Positions 25,843-33,700 of a DNA stretch of 64,000 bases are shown here, one piece after another. The position numbers and the translations under genes are program-made. Under the pieces are notes generated by a model. The model worked only from the letters and a program-made list of their open reading frames with translations. It had not been told where the DNA came from and ran no database searches. The stretch comes from Competibacter_A sp003527885 (GTDB taxonomy: Bacteria; Pseudomonadota; Gammaproteobacteria; Competibacterales; Competibacteraceae), in assembly GCA_035442025.1 (NCBI GenBank), contig DAORPQ010000002.1, positions 62,001 through 126,000 of the forward strand, written 5' to 3'. Numbering within the stretch: position 1 is the stretch's first letter; every line of letters starts with the position of its first letter.

Positions 25843-26633
25843 CCGACCTGTTGCTCAGCCTGGCCGGCGGCGCGGGGCTGAGCCTGCTGGCCAATGCGGC
25901 GCTGGTTCGGTTCGGTCGGACTAGCGCCAAGCAGGCCGCCGCCGTGGTGGCCCTGGCGACGGTGGGCCTGTATGTTCCCTATAGCGTCATTCGTTGGCCC
26001 GGTGGTGACATCTTCGCGATCCATTTGGGAATTTACCTGCTGGTTTCGCTGGCTTGCGGGATGTTGCTGGACAGTCGGGCCAGTGGTAAAGGCGTGCATT
26101 GGGGACCGGCCGCGATTACCGGCTTTTTCATCTTCGTGGCGATAGCTGGCGCGGTGTTCGTGGCCATTGCCGAACGCGGCCTCACGCCGGCCGTTTGGGG
26201 TCGCTGGTTGCCGGCTTCCGAGAGCGGCCGACAGATCACCTCGGTATTTCCGGGAGTGATCTCGCACGATTTCCATAAAAAGGAAGCGCTTTATAACCAA
26301 TACCTTCAGCAGGTGGAGCGCCAGCGGCAACGGGGTTGGCAAGTCCAGAAAGGCTGGTTGGGCAAGGTCTCGGTCAATGAACCATCGGTGTTTCGGGTGG
26401 CCGTGCGCACCCGAGAAGGCGGGCCGGTGGCGGGAGCGGAGGTAGCCGGGCAATTTTTACGGCCCTCGGACAGCAGGCAAGATGTCGCCTTTACCCTAGT
26501 CGAAACCGCTCCCGGAATTTACGAGACGACGCTGAATTTGCCGTGGGCGGGTACCTGGAATCTGGTGTTGCAAATTCGCAAGGGCGAGGATTTACACGAA
26601 ATTCGCGCGGTCACACAAGTACCATCCCGTTAA
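25839..26633 (+). CDS. FixH/CcoH-family protein with N-terminal membrane extension
   Basis: A 264-residue protein whose C-terminal ~150 residues match FixH/CcoH: a short PGVISHDFHKKEALYNQYLQ stretch in the periplasm, then a beta-sandwich with VAVRTREGGPVAGAEV and PGIYETTLNLPWAGTWNLVLQ. FixH is normally ~150-170 residues with one helix. Here about three extra hydrophobic segments precede it (roughly 5-25, 33-52, 60-78), before the usual anchor (~92-112). It lies between ccoG and ccoI, the standard FixH slot, and overlaps ccoG by four bases. A role in cbb3 maturation follows from family and position; the extension is unexplained. Confidence 0.87.
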   Translation: MTDLLLSLAGGAGLSLLANAALVRFGRTSAKQAAAVVALATVGLYVPYSVIRWPGGDIFAIHLGIYLLVSLACGMLLDSRASGKGVHWGPAAITGFFIFVAIAGAVFVAIAERGLTPAVWGRWLPASESGRQITSVFPGVISHDFHKKEALYNQYLQQVERQRQRGWQVQKGWLGKVSVNEPSVFRVAVRTREGGPVAGAEVAGQFLRPSDSRQDVAFTLVETAPGIYETTLNLPWAGTWNLVLQIRKGEDLHEIRAVTQVPSR

Positions 26634-26680
26634 AACGCGGTCGGTTAAGCTCATTTCACGAAGGCGCCACGTCAAATTTC

Positions 26681-29140
26681 ATGCCCGTTTCCACCGAAGC
26701 GCTCGCCGGAGCTGGTTCAGCGGCGGAAAACGCCTGTTTCCACTGCGGCTTGCCGGTCCCGCCGGGCGCACGCTATGCGGTGGTGATCGAGAGTCGAAGC
26801 CAGCCGATGTGCTGTCATGGCTGTGCGGCGGTGGCGGAGGCTATCGTAGCGGCCGGACTGACCGATTTTTATCATCATCGCACCGCGCCTGCCCGCCGCG
26901 CCGAGGATTTGATCCCCGGACCGTTGCGCGGGCTGGAGCTGTACGACCGGCCGGATTTGCAAAAAAGCTTCGTGCGTGTCGAAAGCGAGCACATCCGAGA
27001 CGCCGCGCTGATGGTGGAAGGGATCGTCTGCGCCGCCTGCGTCTGGTTGAACGAGCGCCATGTCAGCCGCTTGCCGGGCGTGTTGGAATTTCGGGTCAAT
27101 TACTCTACCCATCGCGCCAGCGTGCGCTGGGACGAGCGCCAGATTCGGCTCAGCGAGATTCTGGCCGCCATTTCCGCCATCGGTTACCTCGCCCATCCCT
27201 TCGATCCGCGCCGCCAGGAAGCGCTACTAAAACGCGAACACACTGCGGCCTTGCGCCGACTGGCGGTGGCCGGCCTCGGCTCGATGCAGGTGATGATGCT
27301 GGCGGTCGGGTTATATGCCGGCGACTATCAGGGCATGGAGGACTGGATTCGGGCGTTCCTGCGCTGGGTCTGTCTGATTCTGGCCGTGCCGGTGGTGGTT
27401 TATTCCGCGCAACCCTTCTACCAAAGCGCTTGGCGCGACCTGCGTCGCCGGCAATTGGGGATGGATGTGCCGGTCTCCCTGGCGATCGTGACGGCCTTTG
27501 CCGCCAGCCTCTGGTACACGTGGCGGGGGGGCGGCGAGGTCTATTACGATTCGGTCACCATGTTCGTCTTTTTTCTGCTGGCGGGCCGGTTTCTGGAAAT
27601 GAGCGCGCGCCACAAGGCGGGGCAGATTTCCGAAGCCTTGGTGCGGATGTTGCCGGCCTCCGCGACCCGGCTCGATGCTGCGGGCGGCGAGCAGGTCGTC
27701 CCGATCGCGGAATTGACGCCCGGCGATCGGGTGCTGGTGCGACCGGGTGAGACCATCCCGGCCGATGGGCGGGTGGTGGAAGGAGCGAGCAAGGTCGACG
27801 AATCGCTGTTGACCGGCGAGAGCCTGCCTTTGCCGCGCGGGGTGGGCGAAGCGCTGGTCGGCGGCGCGGTCAACGTGGAAAGCCCGCTGGTCGTGCAGGT
27901 CGAAAAGGTCGGTTCCGACACCGTGCTGTCGGCCATCGTGCGGTTGCTGGAACGGGCTCAGGCCGAAAAACCGCGTCTTGCCTTGCTGGCCGACCGTATC
28001 GCCGGCGGGTTCGTCGCCGCGCTGCTGGTCGTGGCGGGCGCGGTGCTGCTGGCTTGGTGGTCGTCGAGCGACTTCGATACCGCTTTTCGGATTACCTTGG
28101 CGGTATTGGTGGTCACCTGCCCTTGCGCGCTATCGTTGGCCACGCCGACCGCCATCGTGGCGGCGACCGGCGCGTTGACCCGGATCGGGCTGTTGACCAC
28201 GCGCGGTCATGCCTTGGAGAGTCTGGCGCGAGCCGATCAGATCATTTTCGACAAAACGGGGACATTGACCTACGGTCGGCCCCGGTTGGTGGCGGTGGAG
28301 CCTGTCGGAGGGTCGGACGCTGAGCGCTGTCTGGCGCTGGCGGCGGCGCTGGAGCGCGGCTCCGAGCATCCGGTGGGCCGCGCGCTGGTGGAAGCGGCCG
28401 GCAGCGCCGTTCCGAACGCGACCGAATTGAAAAATACGCCGGGTAGCGGGATCGAAGGGTGGATCGAAGGCCGACGTTATCGGGTGGGCCGGCCTGACTT
28501 CGTGACCGGTTCGGAGATGGAGCCGTCGCTCGAACGACGCGATTTCGAGGCTTCGGGAACCTGGGTGGCGTTGGGCGACGAGAGCGGGTTGCTGGCTTGG
28601 CTGCACTTGGCCGACAGCTTGCGGCCCGGTGCGGCGGACGCGGTGGCCGCCTTGCAGCGCCGGGGTCTGGCGGTGGAATTGCTGAGCGGTGATCGTGCTG
28701 AGGCGGTCGCCCACATCGCCCGCGCCGTGGGCATCACGGAAGCCAAGGGCCAGATGTCGCCGCGGGATAAGCTGGAGCGGCTGCGGGACTTGCAAAAGCA
28801 AGGCCGGATCGTGGCGATGGTCGGGGACGGTATCAACGACGCGCCGGTGCTGGCGGCGGCTCAGGTATCGCTGGCGATGGGCGGCGGCACGCAATTGGCC
28901 CATGCCACGGCCGACATGATTCTGCTGTCGGAACGGTTGGAGCATCTGGTCAGCGGGGTCGATACAGCCCGGAAAACCCTGACGGTCATACGCGAGAATT
29001 TCGCTTGGGCGATCGGCTACAATCTCATCGCGCTGCCGCTGGCCGCCGGAGGTTGGCTGACGCCCTGGATGTCGGCGCTCGGGATGTCGTTCAGTTCGTT
29101 GTTGGTGGTGGTCAACGCGCTGCGGCTCAGGCAAATCTGA
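26681..29140 (+). CDS. ccoI: CcoI-type heavy-metal P-type ATPase
   Basis: An 819-residue P1B-type ATPase that moves copper across the inner membrane for cbb3 assembly. N-terminus: cysteine clusters CFHC (19-22) and CCHGC, then a heavy-metal-associated domain with GIVCAACVW. The core has eight helices with the CPC translocation motif (TCPCALSLATP), the phosphorylation site DKTGTLTYG, TGES in the actuator domain, and GDGINDAPVLAAA. The double N-terminal cysteine arrangement separates CcoI/FixI from plain CopA. The ATG at 26681 is chosen because the preceding open stretch overlaps the FixH gene and is not conserved-looking. It follows FixH by 47 bases. Confidence 0.93.
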   Translation: MPVSTEALAGAGSAAENACFHCGLPVPPGARYAVVIESRSQPMCCHGCAAVAEAIVAAGLTDFYHHRTAPARRAEDLIPGPLRGLELYDRPDLQKSFVRVESEHIRDAALMVEGIVCAACVWLNERHVSRLPGVLEFRVNYSTHRASVRWDERQIRLSEILAAISAIGYLAHPFDPRRQEALLKREHTAALRRLAVAGLGSMQVMMLAVGLYAGDYQGMEDWIRAFLRWVCLILAVPVVVYSAQPFYQSAWRDLRRRQLGMDVPVSLAIVTAFAASLWYTWRGGGEVYYDSVTMFVFFLLAGRFLEMSARHKAGQISEALVRMLPASATRLDAAGGEQVVPIAELTPGDRVLVRPGETIPADGRVVEGASKVDESLLTGESLPLPRGVGEALVGGAVNVESPLVVQVEKVGSDTVLSAIVRLLERAQAEKPRLALLADRIAGGFVAALLVVAGAVLLAWWSSSDFDTAFRITLAVLVVTCPCALSLATPTAIVAATGALTRIGLLTTRGHALESLARADQIIFDKTGTLTYGRPRLVAVEPVGGSDAERCLALAAALERGSEHPVGRALVEAAGSAVPNATELKNTPGSGIEGWIEGRRYRVGRPDFVTGSEMEPSLERRDFEASGTWVALGDESGLLAWLHLADSLRPGAADAVAALQRRGLAVELLSGDRAEAVAHIARAVGITEAKGQMSPRDKLERLRDLQKQGRIVAMVGDGINDAPVLAAAQVSLAMGGGTQLAHATADMILLSERLEHLVSGVDTARKTLTVIRENFAWAIGYNLIALPLAAGGWLTPWMSALGMSFSSLLVVVNALRLRQI

Positions 29141-29155
29141 GATGGGGGTGATTCC

Positions 29156-29353
29156 GTGCGGATTTTGTTCCTGTTGATTCCAATGGCTTTGGGCGTGGCT
29201 GGTGTGGCGTTATGGGCCTTTCTTTGGGCGGTGCGAACCGGTCAGTTCGACGATTTGGAAGGGCCGGCCCACCGCATTCTGATGGACGACGACGACCCGC
29301 GCCTCCCTGGGCCGCGCGGGGCTTCTGATGAGCATAAATCATTGAATGAATGA
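29156..29353 (+). CDS. ccoS: cbb3-type oxidase assembly protein CcoS
   Basis: A 65-residue protein with a single transmembrane helix (~3-26) followed by WAVRTGQFDDLEGPAHRIL and an acidic DDDD stretch, the CcoS signature. CcoS is needed for cofactor insertion into cbb3. Translation starts at GTG 29156 with GGGGGTG just upstream; no in-frame ATG is available. It begins 15 bases after the ccoI stop and completes the ccoGHIS set. Confidence 0.93.
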   Translation: MRILFLLIPMALGVAGVALWAFLWAVRTGQFDDLEGPAHRILMDDDDPRLPGPRGASDEHKSLNE

Positions 29354-29398
29354 GATAAAAAGTTTATTATCCGATTGTAAACCAAAAGGGGAAAAACG

Positions 29399-29500
29399 AT
29401 GTTTAGCTTTCAGAATTTTCCATTGGCCATCATCATCGCGCTGATTGTCATATCCTATCTGAGCTTTTTCTCGGCGGTACCCTGGGATAAGCTGTTCTAA
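29399..29500 (+). CDS. 33-residue single-helix membrane peptide after ccoS
   Basis: A 34-codon frame (ATG 29399, TAA 29498-29500) preceded by AAAAGGGGAAA, a good ribosome site about six bases away. The peptide starts MFSFQNFPLAIIIALIVISY and ends FFSAVPWDKLF, one transmembrane helix with a polar C-terminal tail. It lies 45 bases after ccoS and 70 bases before a strong hairpin terminator, so it would be the last gene of the cbb3 assembly transcript. I know no family for it. The clear start signal, hydrophobic run and placement make translation likely; a role with cbb3 oxidase is inference. Confidence 0.6.
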   Translation: MFSFQNFPLAIIIALIVISYLSFFSAVPWDKLF

Positions 29501-29572
29501 AATCCTGCGGGTTTTTCGGTCGGGCGATCTGTCGTTTCGCCGGCCATTCGGAAAATCCGGTCCTGCCGATAG

Positions 29573-29602
29573 CCGCCTCCTTCCATGAAAGAGGCGGTTT
29601 TG
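29573..29602 (+). terminator. intrinsic terminator after the cbb3 assembly genes
   Basis: Stem CCGCCTC (29573-29579) with GAGGCGG (29591-29597), an 11-base loop, then TTTTGTTGTTG. This is a classical rho-independent terminator in the plus direction. The first possible start codon of birA (29585) lies in the loop, so the hairpin either separates the transcripts or controls birA expression. Confidence 0.75.
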
Positions 29603-30442
29603 TTGTTGTCGCAACGAGAGATCGAGCGCATGAGCGATGGCTTGGGCCAGTTGGATCGGATTCGGATTATGGCCGGCCTGTCGGGGACGGCGCGCGCCAG
29701 CGTGAGCCGGCTGGAAGTGTTTCCGGTGCTGGACTCGACCAACAGCTACTTACTGGCGGGCGCGGGGGCGGGCTGGCCCAGCGGGGTGGTTTGCCTGGCC
29801 GAACAGCAAACGGCTGGTCGAGGCCGCCAGGGGCGTAGCTGGCTGACCCCTTTTGGCGCCAGTCTGGCCCTGTCGCTGCTGTGGCGGTTTGACCGGCCGC
29901 CTTCGGCGCTCGGCGGTTTGAGCTTGGTGACCGGATTGGCCGTGGCGCGGGCGTTGCGCGATGGAGGGGTGCCGGACGTCGGCTTGAAGTGGCCGAACGA
30001 TATTTGGTGGCGCAAACGTAAGCTGGGCGGTGTGTTGTTGGAATCCGGCGGGACCGCCGAACGCTTTTATATCGTCGCGGGCATCGGCTTGAACGTGGCG
30101 CTAGCGCGTGAAGAGTCCGCGCTGATCGACCAGCCGTGGGTGGATTTACAGGAGATTTTGCCGGGTGTTCCAGTGGACCGGAACGCCTTGGCGGCCTCGG
30201 TGATCGGCTCGTTGATCGGGGCGTTCAACCGCTTCCAAGTCGAAGGGTTCGCCGGCTTTGCCGAAGAATGGACGCCTTTCGATCAGGTGCGGGGGCAAGG
30301 AATACGCCTGCATTTGCCCAATGGCGTGGTGACGGGTATTGCCCGAGGGGTCGATGTGACCGGCGCCTTGTTGCTGGAAACGCCGGACGGTCGAGTGGCT
30401 CCCTATCTGGGCGGGGAAATCAGCTTGAGGCTGGCGTCGTGA
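29585..30442 (+). CDS. birA: biotin--[acetyl-CoA-carboxylase] ligase without DNA-binding domain
   Basis: A biotin protein ligase of up to 285 residues that makes biotinyl-AMP and attaches biotin to the BCCP subunit of acetyl-CoA carboxylase. The catalytic domain is complete: VLDSTNSYLL, the biotinyl-AMP loop GRGRQGRSW, KWPNDIWWRKRKLGG and a C-terminal SH3-like part ending GGEISLR. The ~60-residue winged-helix repressor domain of E. coli BirA is absent, so it should not regulate the biotin operon. The start is uncertain: ATG 29585 lies inside a terminator loop, and ATG 29630 (MSDGLGQ) gives 270 residues. The residues between resemble the usual linker, which favours 29585. The stop overlaps coaX. 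Confidence 0.9.
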   Translation: MKEAVLLLSQREIERMSDGLGQLDRIRIMAGLSGTARASVSRLEVFPVLDSTNSYLLAGAGAGWPSGVVCLAEQQTAGRGRQGRSWLTPFGASLALSLLWRFDRPPSALGGLSLVTGLAVARALRDGGVPDVGLKWPNDIWWRKRKLGGVLLESGGTAERFYIVAGIGLNVALAREESALIDQPWVDLQEILPGVPVDRNALAASVIGSLIGAFNRFQVEGFAGFAEEWTPFDQVRGQGIRLHLPNGVVTGIARGVDVTGALLLETPDGRVAPYLGGEISLRLAS

Positions 30443-31176
30443 TCCTGCTGGCGGATATCGGCAACAGCCGGTTGAAGTGGGTGACGCTTGAGGGTGGCGC
30501 CTTCCGGCGGCGCGGCCAGACCAGTCACGGCAAGGCGGACTGGGCGGAGATCGCCGCCCGCCAGTGGGGTAGCCTGCCAGCGCCGACGCGGGTGCTGCTC
30601 GTCAGTGTGGCCGGTTCCGAGGCGCGCGCGACGCTGGCCGCCTGGATCGAACGGCGCTGGGCCATCCAACCGGAGTTCGTGCTGGCAACGGCGGCGGCGT
30701 GCGGTATCCGCAATGCGTATCTCGACCAGCCGGAACGGTTGGGGGCGGATCGCTGGGTGGCGATGATCGCGGCGCGCGCCTTGACCCGCCAGCCTTGTTG
30801 CGTCGTGGACTGCGGCACGGCGGTCACCCTCGATGCGTTGACGGCGGACGGCCAGCATTTAGGCGGGGTGATCGTGCCCGGTATGCGTTTGATGCGAGAG
30901 GCGCTCTATCGGGATACCCGGCAGATTCCGCCGGAAGGCGGCACCCCGCAGTTGTTCGGCCGCAATACCCGCGATTGTGTTTGGGGGGGCTCGGTACATG
31001 CGGTGGCCGCCGCCATCGACGGCATCAGCACGCGCATGATGGCGGCGGGTGGGGCGGGATTGCGGCTGTTGACCGGTGGCGATGCCGAGACGGTTTTACC
31101 TTACTTGGTAGAGTCCTACCGGTTGGAAGCGGAGCTGATTTTCCAAGGGCTGCGGGTGATCGCCGAGCAGGGTTGA
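30439..31176 (+). CDS. coaX: type III pantothenate kinase
   Basis: A 245-residue ASKHA-fold kinase that phosphorylates pantothenate in the first step of CoA synthesis. Motifs are the phosphate-1 loop DIGNSRLKW at the start, the pantothenate/phosphate-2 region DCGTAVTLDAL, and GGVIVPGMRLMREAL. The start GTG at 30439 overlaps the birA stop (GTGA), the common birA-coaX coupling in bacteria. An earlier open stretch lies within birA and is a shadow. Confidence 0.93.
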   Translation: MILLADIGNSRLKWVTLEGGAFRRRGQTSHGKADWAEIAARQWGSLPAPTRVLLVSVAGSEARATLAAWIERRWAIQPEFVLATAAACGIRNAYLDQPERLGADRWVAMIAARALTRQPCCVVDCGTAVTLDALTADGQHLGGVIVPGMRLMREALYRDTRQIPPEGGTPQLFGRNTRDCVWGGSVHAVAAAIDGISTRMMAAGGAGLRLLTGGDAETVLPYLVESYRLEAELIFQGLRVIAEQG

Positions 31177-31198
31177 AGCTTTTCGTTCCGACGACGGT

Positions 31199-31648
31199 TC
31201 ATCTTGCCGCCGCCCAGCCGGCCGGGCTGTCGGGCGGATCGTAGTAAGCGCTGCCGCTGTAACGGTCATCGTAATTGCCGTTGTAGTAGCCATCACCGTC
31301 ATTGTTGCCGTAGCCACCATCATCGTAGCGATCCTGATAACCGTCGCAGTTATAGTATCTGACGCCTTGTACGACGATGGAGCGGCAACGTTCGGCGGGA
31401 GGAGGCGGCGCTGATTGGGCGATGGCGGCCCCGAAGAGGGTCCCGAGGGCCAGCCCGACGATGGCGGCGCCGGCCGCCCCGTCATGGTGGTCGTGCCGGT
31501 AATCGCGGTGGCCATCCCAACCGCCATGATAACCGCCGCCCCAGTATCCGCCATGATCGCCACGGTCCCAGGCGTTCGCGGCGGACAACGGAGCCATCGT
31601 GGTCGCGGCTAGCGCCGCTGCAAGTAGCAACCGCTTTATCAGATTCAT
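31199..31648 (-). CDS. exported Gly/Tyr/Asp-rich protein
   Basis: A 149-residue predicted exported protein. The signal peptide MNLIKRLLLAAALAATTM… ends near ANA at ~26. A Gly/His/Asp-rich stretch (DRGDHGGYWGGGYHGG) follows, then a short hydrophobic glycine-zipper-like segment (GAAGAAIVGLALGTLFGAAIAQ in parts), two cysteines (C in ERCRS and YYNCDGY), and a low-complexity tail rich in Tyr, Asp and Gly. ATG 31648 is preceded by AGAGGCA. No family is recognised; such proteins are often outer-membrane or periplasmic, and the acidic-aromatic repeats could bind metal or associate with the wall. It converges with coaX. Confidence 0.7.
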   Translation of the reverse strand: MNLIKRLLLAAALAATTMAPLSAANAWDRGDHGGYWGGGYHGGWDGHRDYRHDHHDGAAGAAIVGLALGTLFGAAIAQSAPPPPAERCRSIVVQGVRYYNCDGYQDRYDDGGYGNNDGDGYYNGNYDDRYSGSAYYDPPDSPAGWAAAR

Positions 31649-31750
31649 GGATTTGCCTCTAAAGCAACCTCGCCAAGACCGGCTTTTCAACGTTTGAACT
31701 CGCCTGCGCGCCGACCCCGCAAGCCGGAGCACGGCGGATGGGGCGAAGGC

Positions 31751-32146
31751 TTATTCGGCGGTGGGCCGTGCCACACAATCAGCCTCCAGTTCGACCAGCC
31801 ATTCCTTTTTGATGAAACCCTTGACCTCGACGAAGGTACAGGCTGGCCTGATATCAGAAAAGATTTCACCGTGAGCGCGGGCTGCCGCCTCCCAACGGGA
31901 GATGTCGGTGAGCATCACCCGCGTGCGCACGACATCTTGAAGAGTGAGGCCTGCGGCAGACACCGCTTGGGCGATGATCTCTAGGCAGCGCTTGGTCTGG
32001 CCATAGACATCGCCCGGCGAAGCGGTGCCGCCATCCACGGTGATCGGAGCGGTGCCGGCGACAGCCACGAAGTCACCCACCCGAACCGCGCGGGAAAAGC
32101 CGATGGCCGGCTCGAACGATGACCCCGAAGAAACGAGTTTACGCAT
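31751..32146 (-). CDS. Rid-family (RidA-like) protein
   Basis: A 131-residue member of the YjgF/YER057c/UK114 family. Family features are VRVGDFVAVAGTAPI near the N-terminus, VVRTRVMLTDISRWE in the middle, and RPACTFVEVKGFIKKEWLVELEADCV at the end, with the arginine and late glutamate expected of the active cleft. RidA enzymes hydrolyse reactive enamine/imine intermediates from PLP enzymes. Divergent subgroups differ in substrate, and this one (ending ARPTAE) is not clearly RidA itself. It stands alone between two minus-strand genes. Confidence 0.88.
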   Translation of the reverse strand: MRKLVSSGSSFEPAIGFSRAVRVGDFVAVAGTAPITVDGGTASPGDVYGQTKRCLEIIAQAVSAAGLTLQDVVRTRVMLTDISRWEAAARAHGEIFSDIRPACTFVEVKGFIKKEWLVELEADCVARPTAE

Positions 32147-32229
32147 GATTTTATCTAACCCCCAACCTCACCCATGAACCATTAGATCTTTTGCACCCTG
32201 AAAATTATCTGAATAAGAGCCTTTGCCTA

Positions 32230-32940
32230 TCAGTGCCCGATGAGATTTTCCAGGTGGACCGGCACGGCTTCGATCGATTCGCCGCAGCGTTCGGCCCGCA
32301 GGGCAAAATCGACCAGATCTCTTTGCAGACATAGAATAATGTCGTCTTTGGGCAAATTGGGGTTATCGGCATCCAAGTATTTGCGGGCGTTGTGATGCGC
32401 TAGGATTTCAGCGAGCGCGGCGATGTGATCGTAAGCTTTACCCGCGAGCAGGCTTTCCAGATAATCGGCGCAACGCTCGTCCTCGGGCGCCGAGAGGGTG
32501 GCCCGGCTGCCCATCGCTACCAAGCTCACGATCGCCGGATCGCGCCGACGGATGTAGGCGGCGGTCGCCCGCGCGTTGAGAAACGAGGCCAGCAGGACTT
32601 CGTCCGCTCCCGCCAGCGCCGCCGGGACACCGCCGACGCCGGAGGTGGAGCGGTGGATGACGGTTCGGCCGCGAAAGCGCTCCGCGCCGGCTCGAAGGAT
32701 TTGCGAGGGCGAATTGGTGAGGTCGAAACCGGGAATGGGTTCCTCGTTGCGGGAGCCCACCAGCAGGGCATCGCCCCGGAGCGCGAAGCAGCGCTCCACG
32801 TCGTTTTCGAGTAACAGCCGCCGGGTTCCCAGGTGAATCAATAACGGTTCGCTCGAAAAGGAGCGAAAGACATCGATGACGACGGCCAGACCGGTTGCGG
32901 CCTCGGCGCCTCCCGCCAGAGCAAGCCTGCGGATTTCCAT
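32230..32940 (-). CDS. ComB-like 2-phosphosulfolactate phosphatase family protein
   Basis: A 236-residue protein resembling ComB (2-phosphosulfolactate phosphatase). Matching regions are GLAVVIDVFRSFSS near the N-terminus (ComB: VVIDVLRAST), NEEPIPGFDLTNSPSQI (cf. GNSP), and HRSTSGVGGV (cf. TTSNGT), followed by the LASFLNARATAAYI helix and an Asp/Glu-rich C-terminal part with DERCADYLESLL. The changes FRSFSS and RSTSGV sit in the usual active-site loops, so the substrate may differ. No coenzyme-M genes are near, and that pathway is not expected in this kind of organism. It diverges from diaA. Confidence 0.72.
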   Translation of the reverse strand: MEIRRLALAGGAEAATGLAVVIDVFRSFSSEPLLIHLGTRRLLLENDVERCFALRGDALLVGSRNEEPIPGFDLTNSPSQILRAGAERFRGRTVIHRSTSGVGGVPAALAGADEVLLASFLNARATAAYIRRRDPAIVSLVAMGSRATLSAPEDERCADYLESLLAGKAYDHIAALAEILAHHNARKYLDADNPNLPKDDIILCLQRDLVDFALRAERCGESIEAVPVHLENLIGH

Positions 32941-33103
32941 GAGTCATGACCCCATAAAATGAGCTTGGACGCCATTATCGTGGATGGCCGTGGGCCTGCA
33001 ACTCTCGGTGCGGTTTTTCCGTGCAACGGCGGAGCCCGCGTGGCTATCTCCCGTTTTGCGAATAAAATAAACGCTTCCCATCAGCGGATGCACTGGACAG
33101 GTT

Positions 33104-33700
33104 ATGGACTTGCTCGCGAGAATCGATCGGCATTTTAACGCCAGCGCCGAGGCCAAGCGGCGCACCCTGGAAGCGATGGGACCACGGATCGCGCGGGCGG
33201 CCGAACACGTGGCGGCCCGATTGCGGCAAGGCCATAAGATCCTGGTCTGCGGTAACGGCGGTTCGGCTGCGGACGCCCAGCATTTCGCCGCCGAACTCGT
33301 CAACCGCTTTGAGATCGAACGTCCGGGATTGGCCGCCATCGCGCTGACCACCGACAGCTCCGCGTTGACCTCCATCGCCAACGACGATGCCTTCGAGCAG
33401 GTGTTCGCCCGGCAGGTGCGCGCCCTGGGGCGTCCCGGCGACGTGCTGCTGGCGCTTTCGACCAGCGGCAATTCGCCGAATGTCCTGGCGGCCATGGAAG
33501 CCGCCCGACAAGCGGGCATGTCCACCGTGGCGCTGACGGGGCGGGACGGCGGACCGATGGCTCGGCAAATTGCTGGGGAAGATATCGAAATCCGGGTGGT
33601 AGCGACGGTGACCGCGCGGATTCAGGAAACTCATATCTTGATCATCCACTGCCTTTGTGACGGCGTGGACTGGCTATTGTTCGGAAAGGAGCAAGCATGA
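33104..33700 (+). CDS. diaA: SIS-domain protein DiaA / phosphoheptose isomerase type
   Basis: A 198-residue SIS-domain protein. CGNGGSAADAQHFAAELVNRFEIERP (in parts), LSTSGNSPNV and ALTGRDGG match both GmhA and DiaA. The C-terminal CLCDGVDWLLF is like E. coli DiaA, which binds DnaA and stimulates initiation. The GmhA zinc-site residues (H and E in QHFAAE; Q and H in IQETHILIIH) are all kept, unlike E. coli DiaA, so it may also or instead isomerise sedoheptulose 7-phosphate. It precedes a dolP-like gene with a four-base overlap, the diaA-dolP order of E. coli. Confidence 0.85.
   Translation: MDLLARIDRHFNASAEAKRRTLEAMGPRIARAAEHVAARLRQGHKILVCGNGGSAADAQHFAAELVNRFEIERPGLAAIALTTDSSALTSIANDDAFEQVFARQVRALGRPGDVLLALSTSGNSPNVLAAMEAARQAGMSTVALTGRDGGPMARQIAGEDIEIRVVATVTARIQETHILIIHCLCDGVDWLLFGKEQA

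Noticed and set aside
26543..26680. An N-terminal extension of the CcoI ATPase back to 26543
   Set aside because: The extra 46 codons overlap the FixH gene in another phase and are not protein-like; the ATG at 26681 gives the normal cysteine-rich N-terminus.
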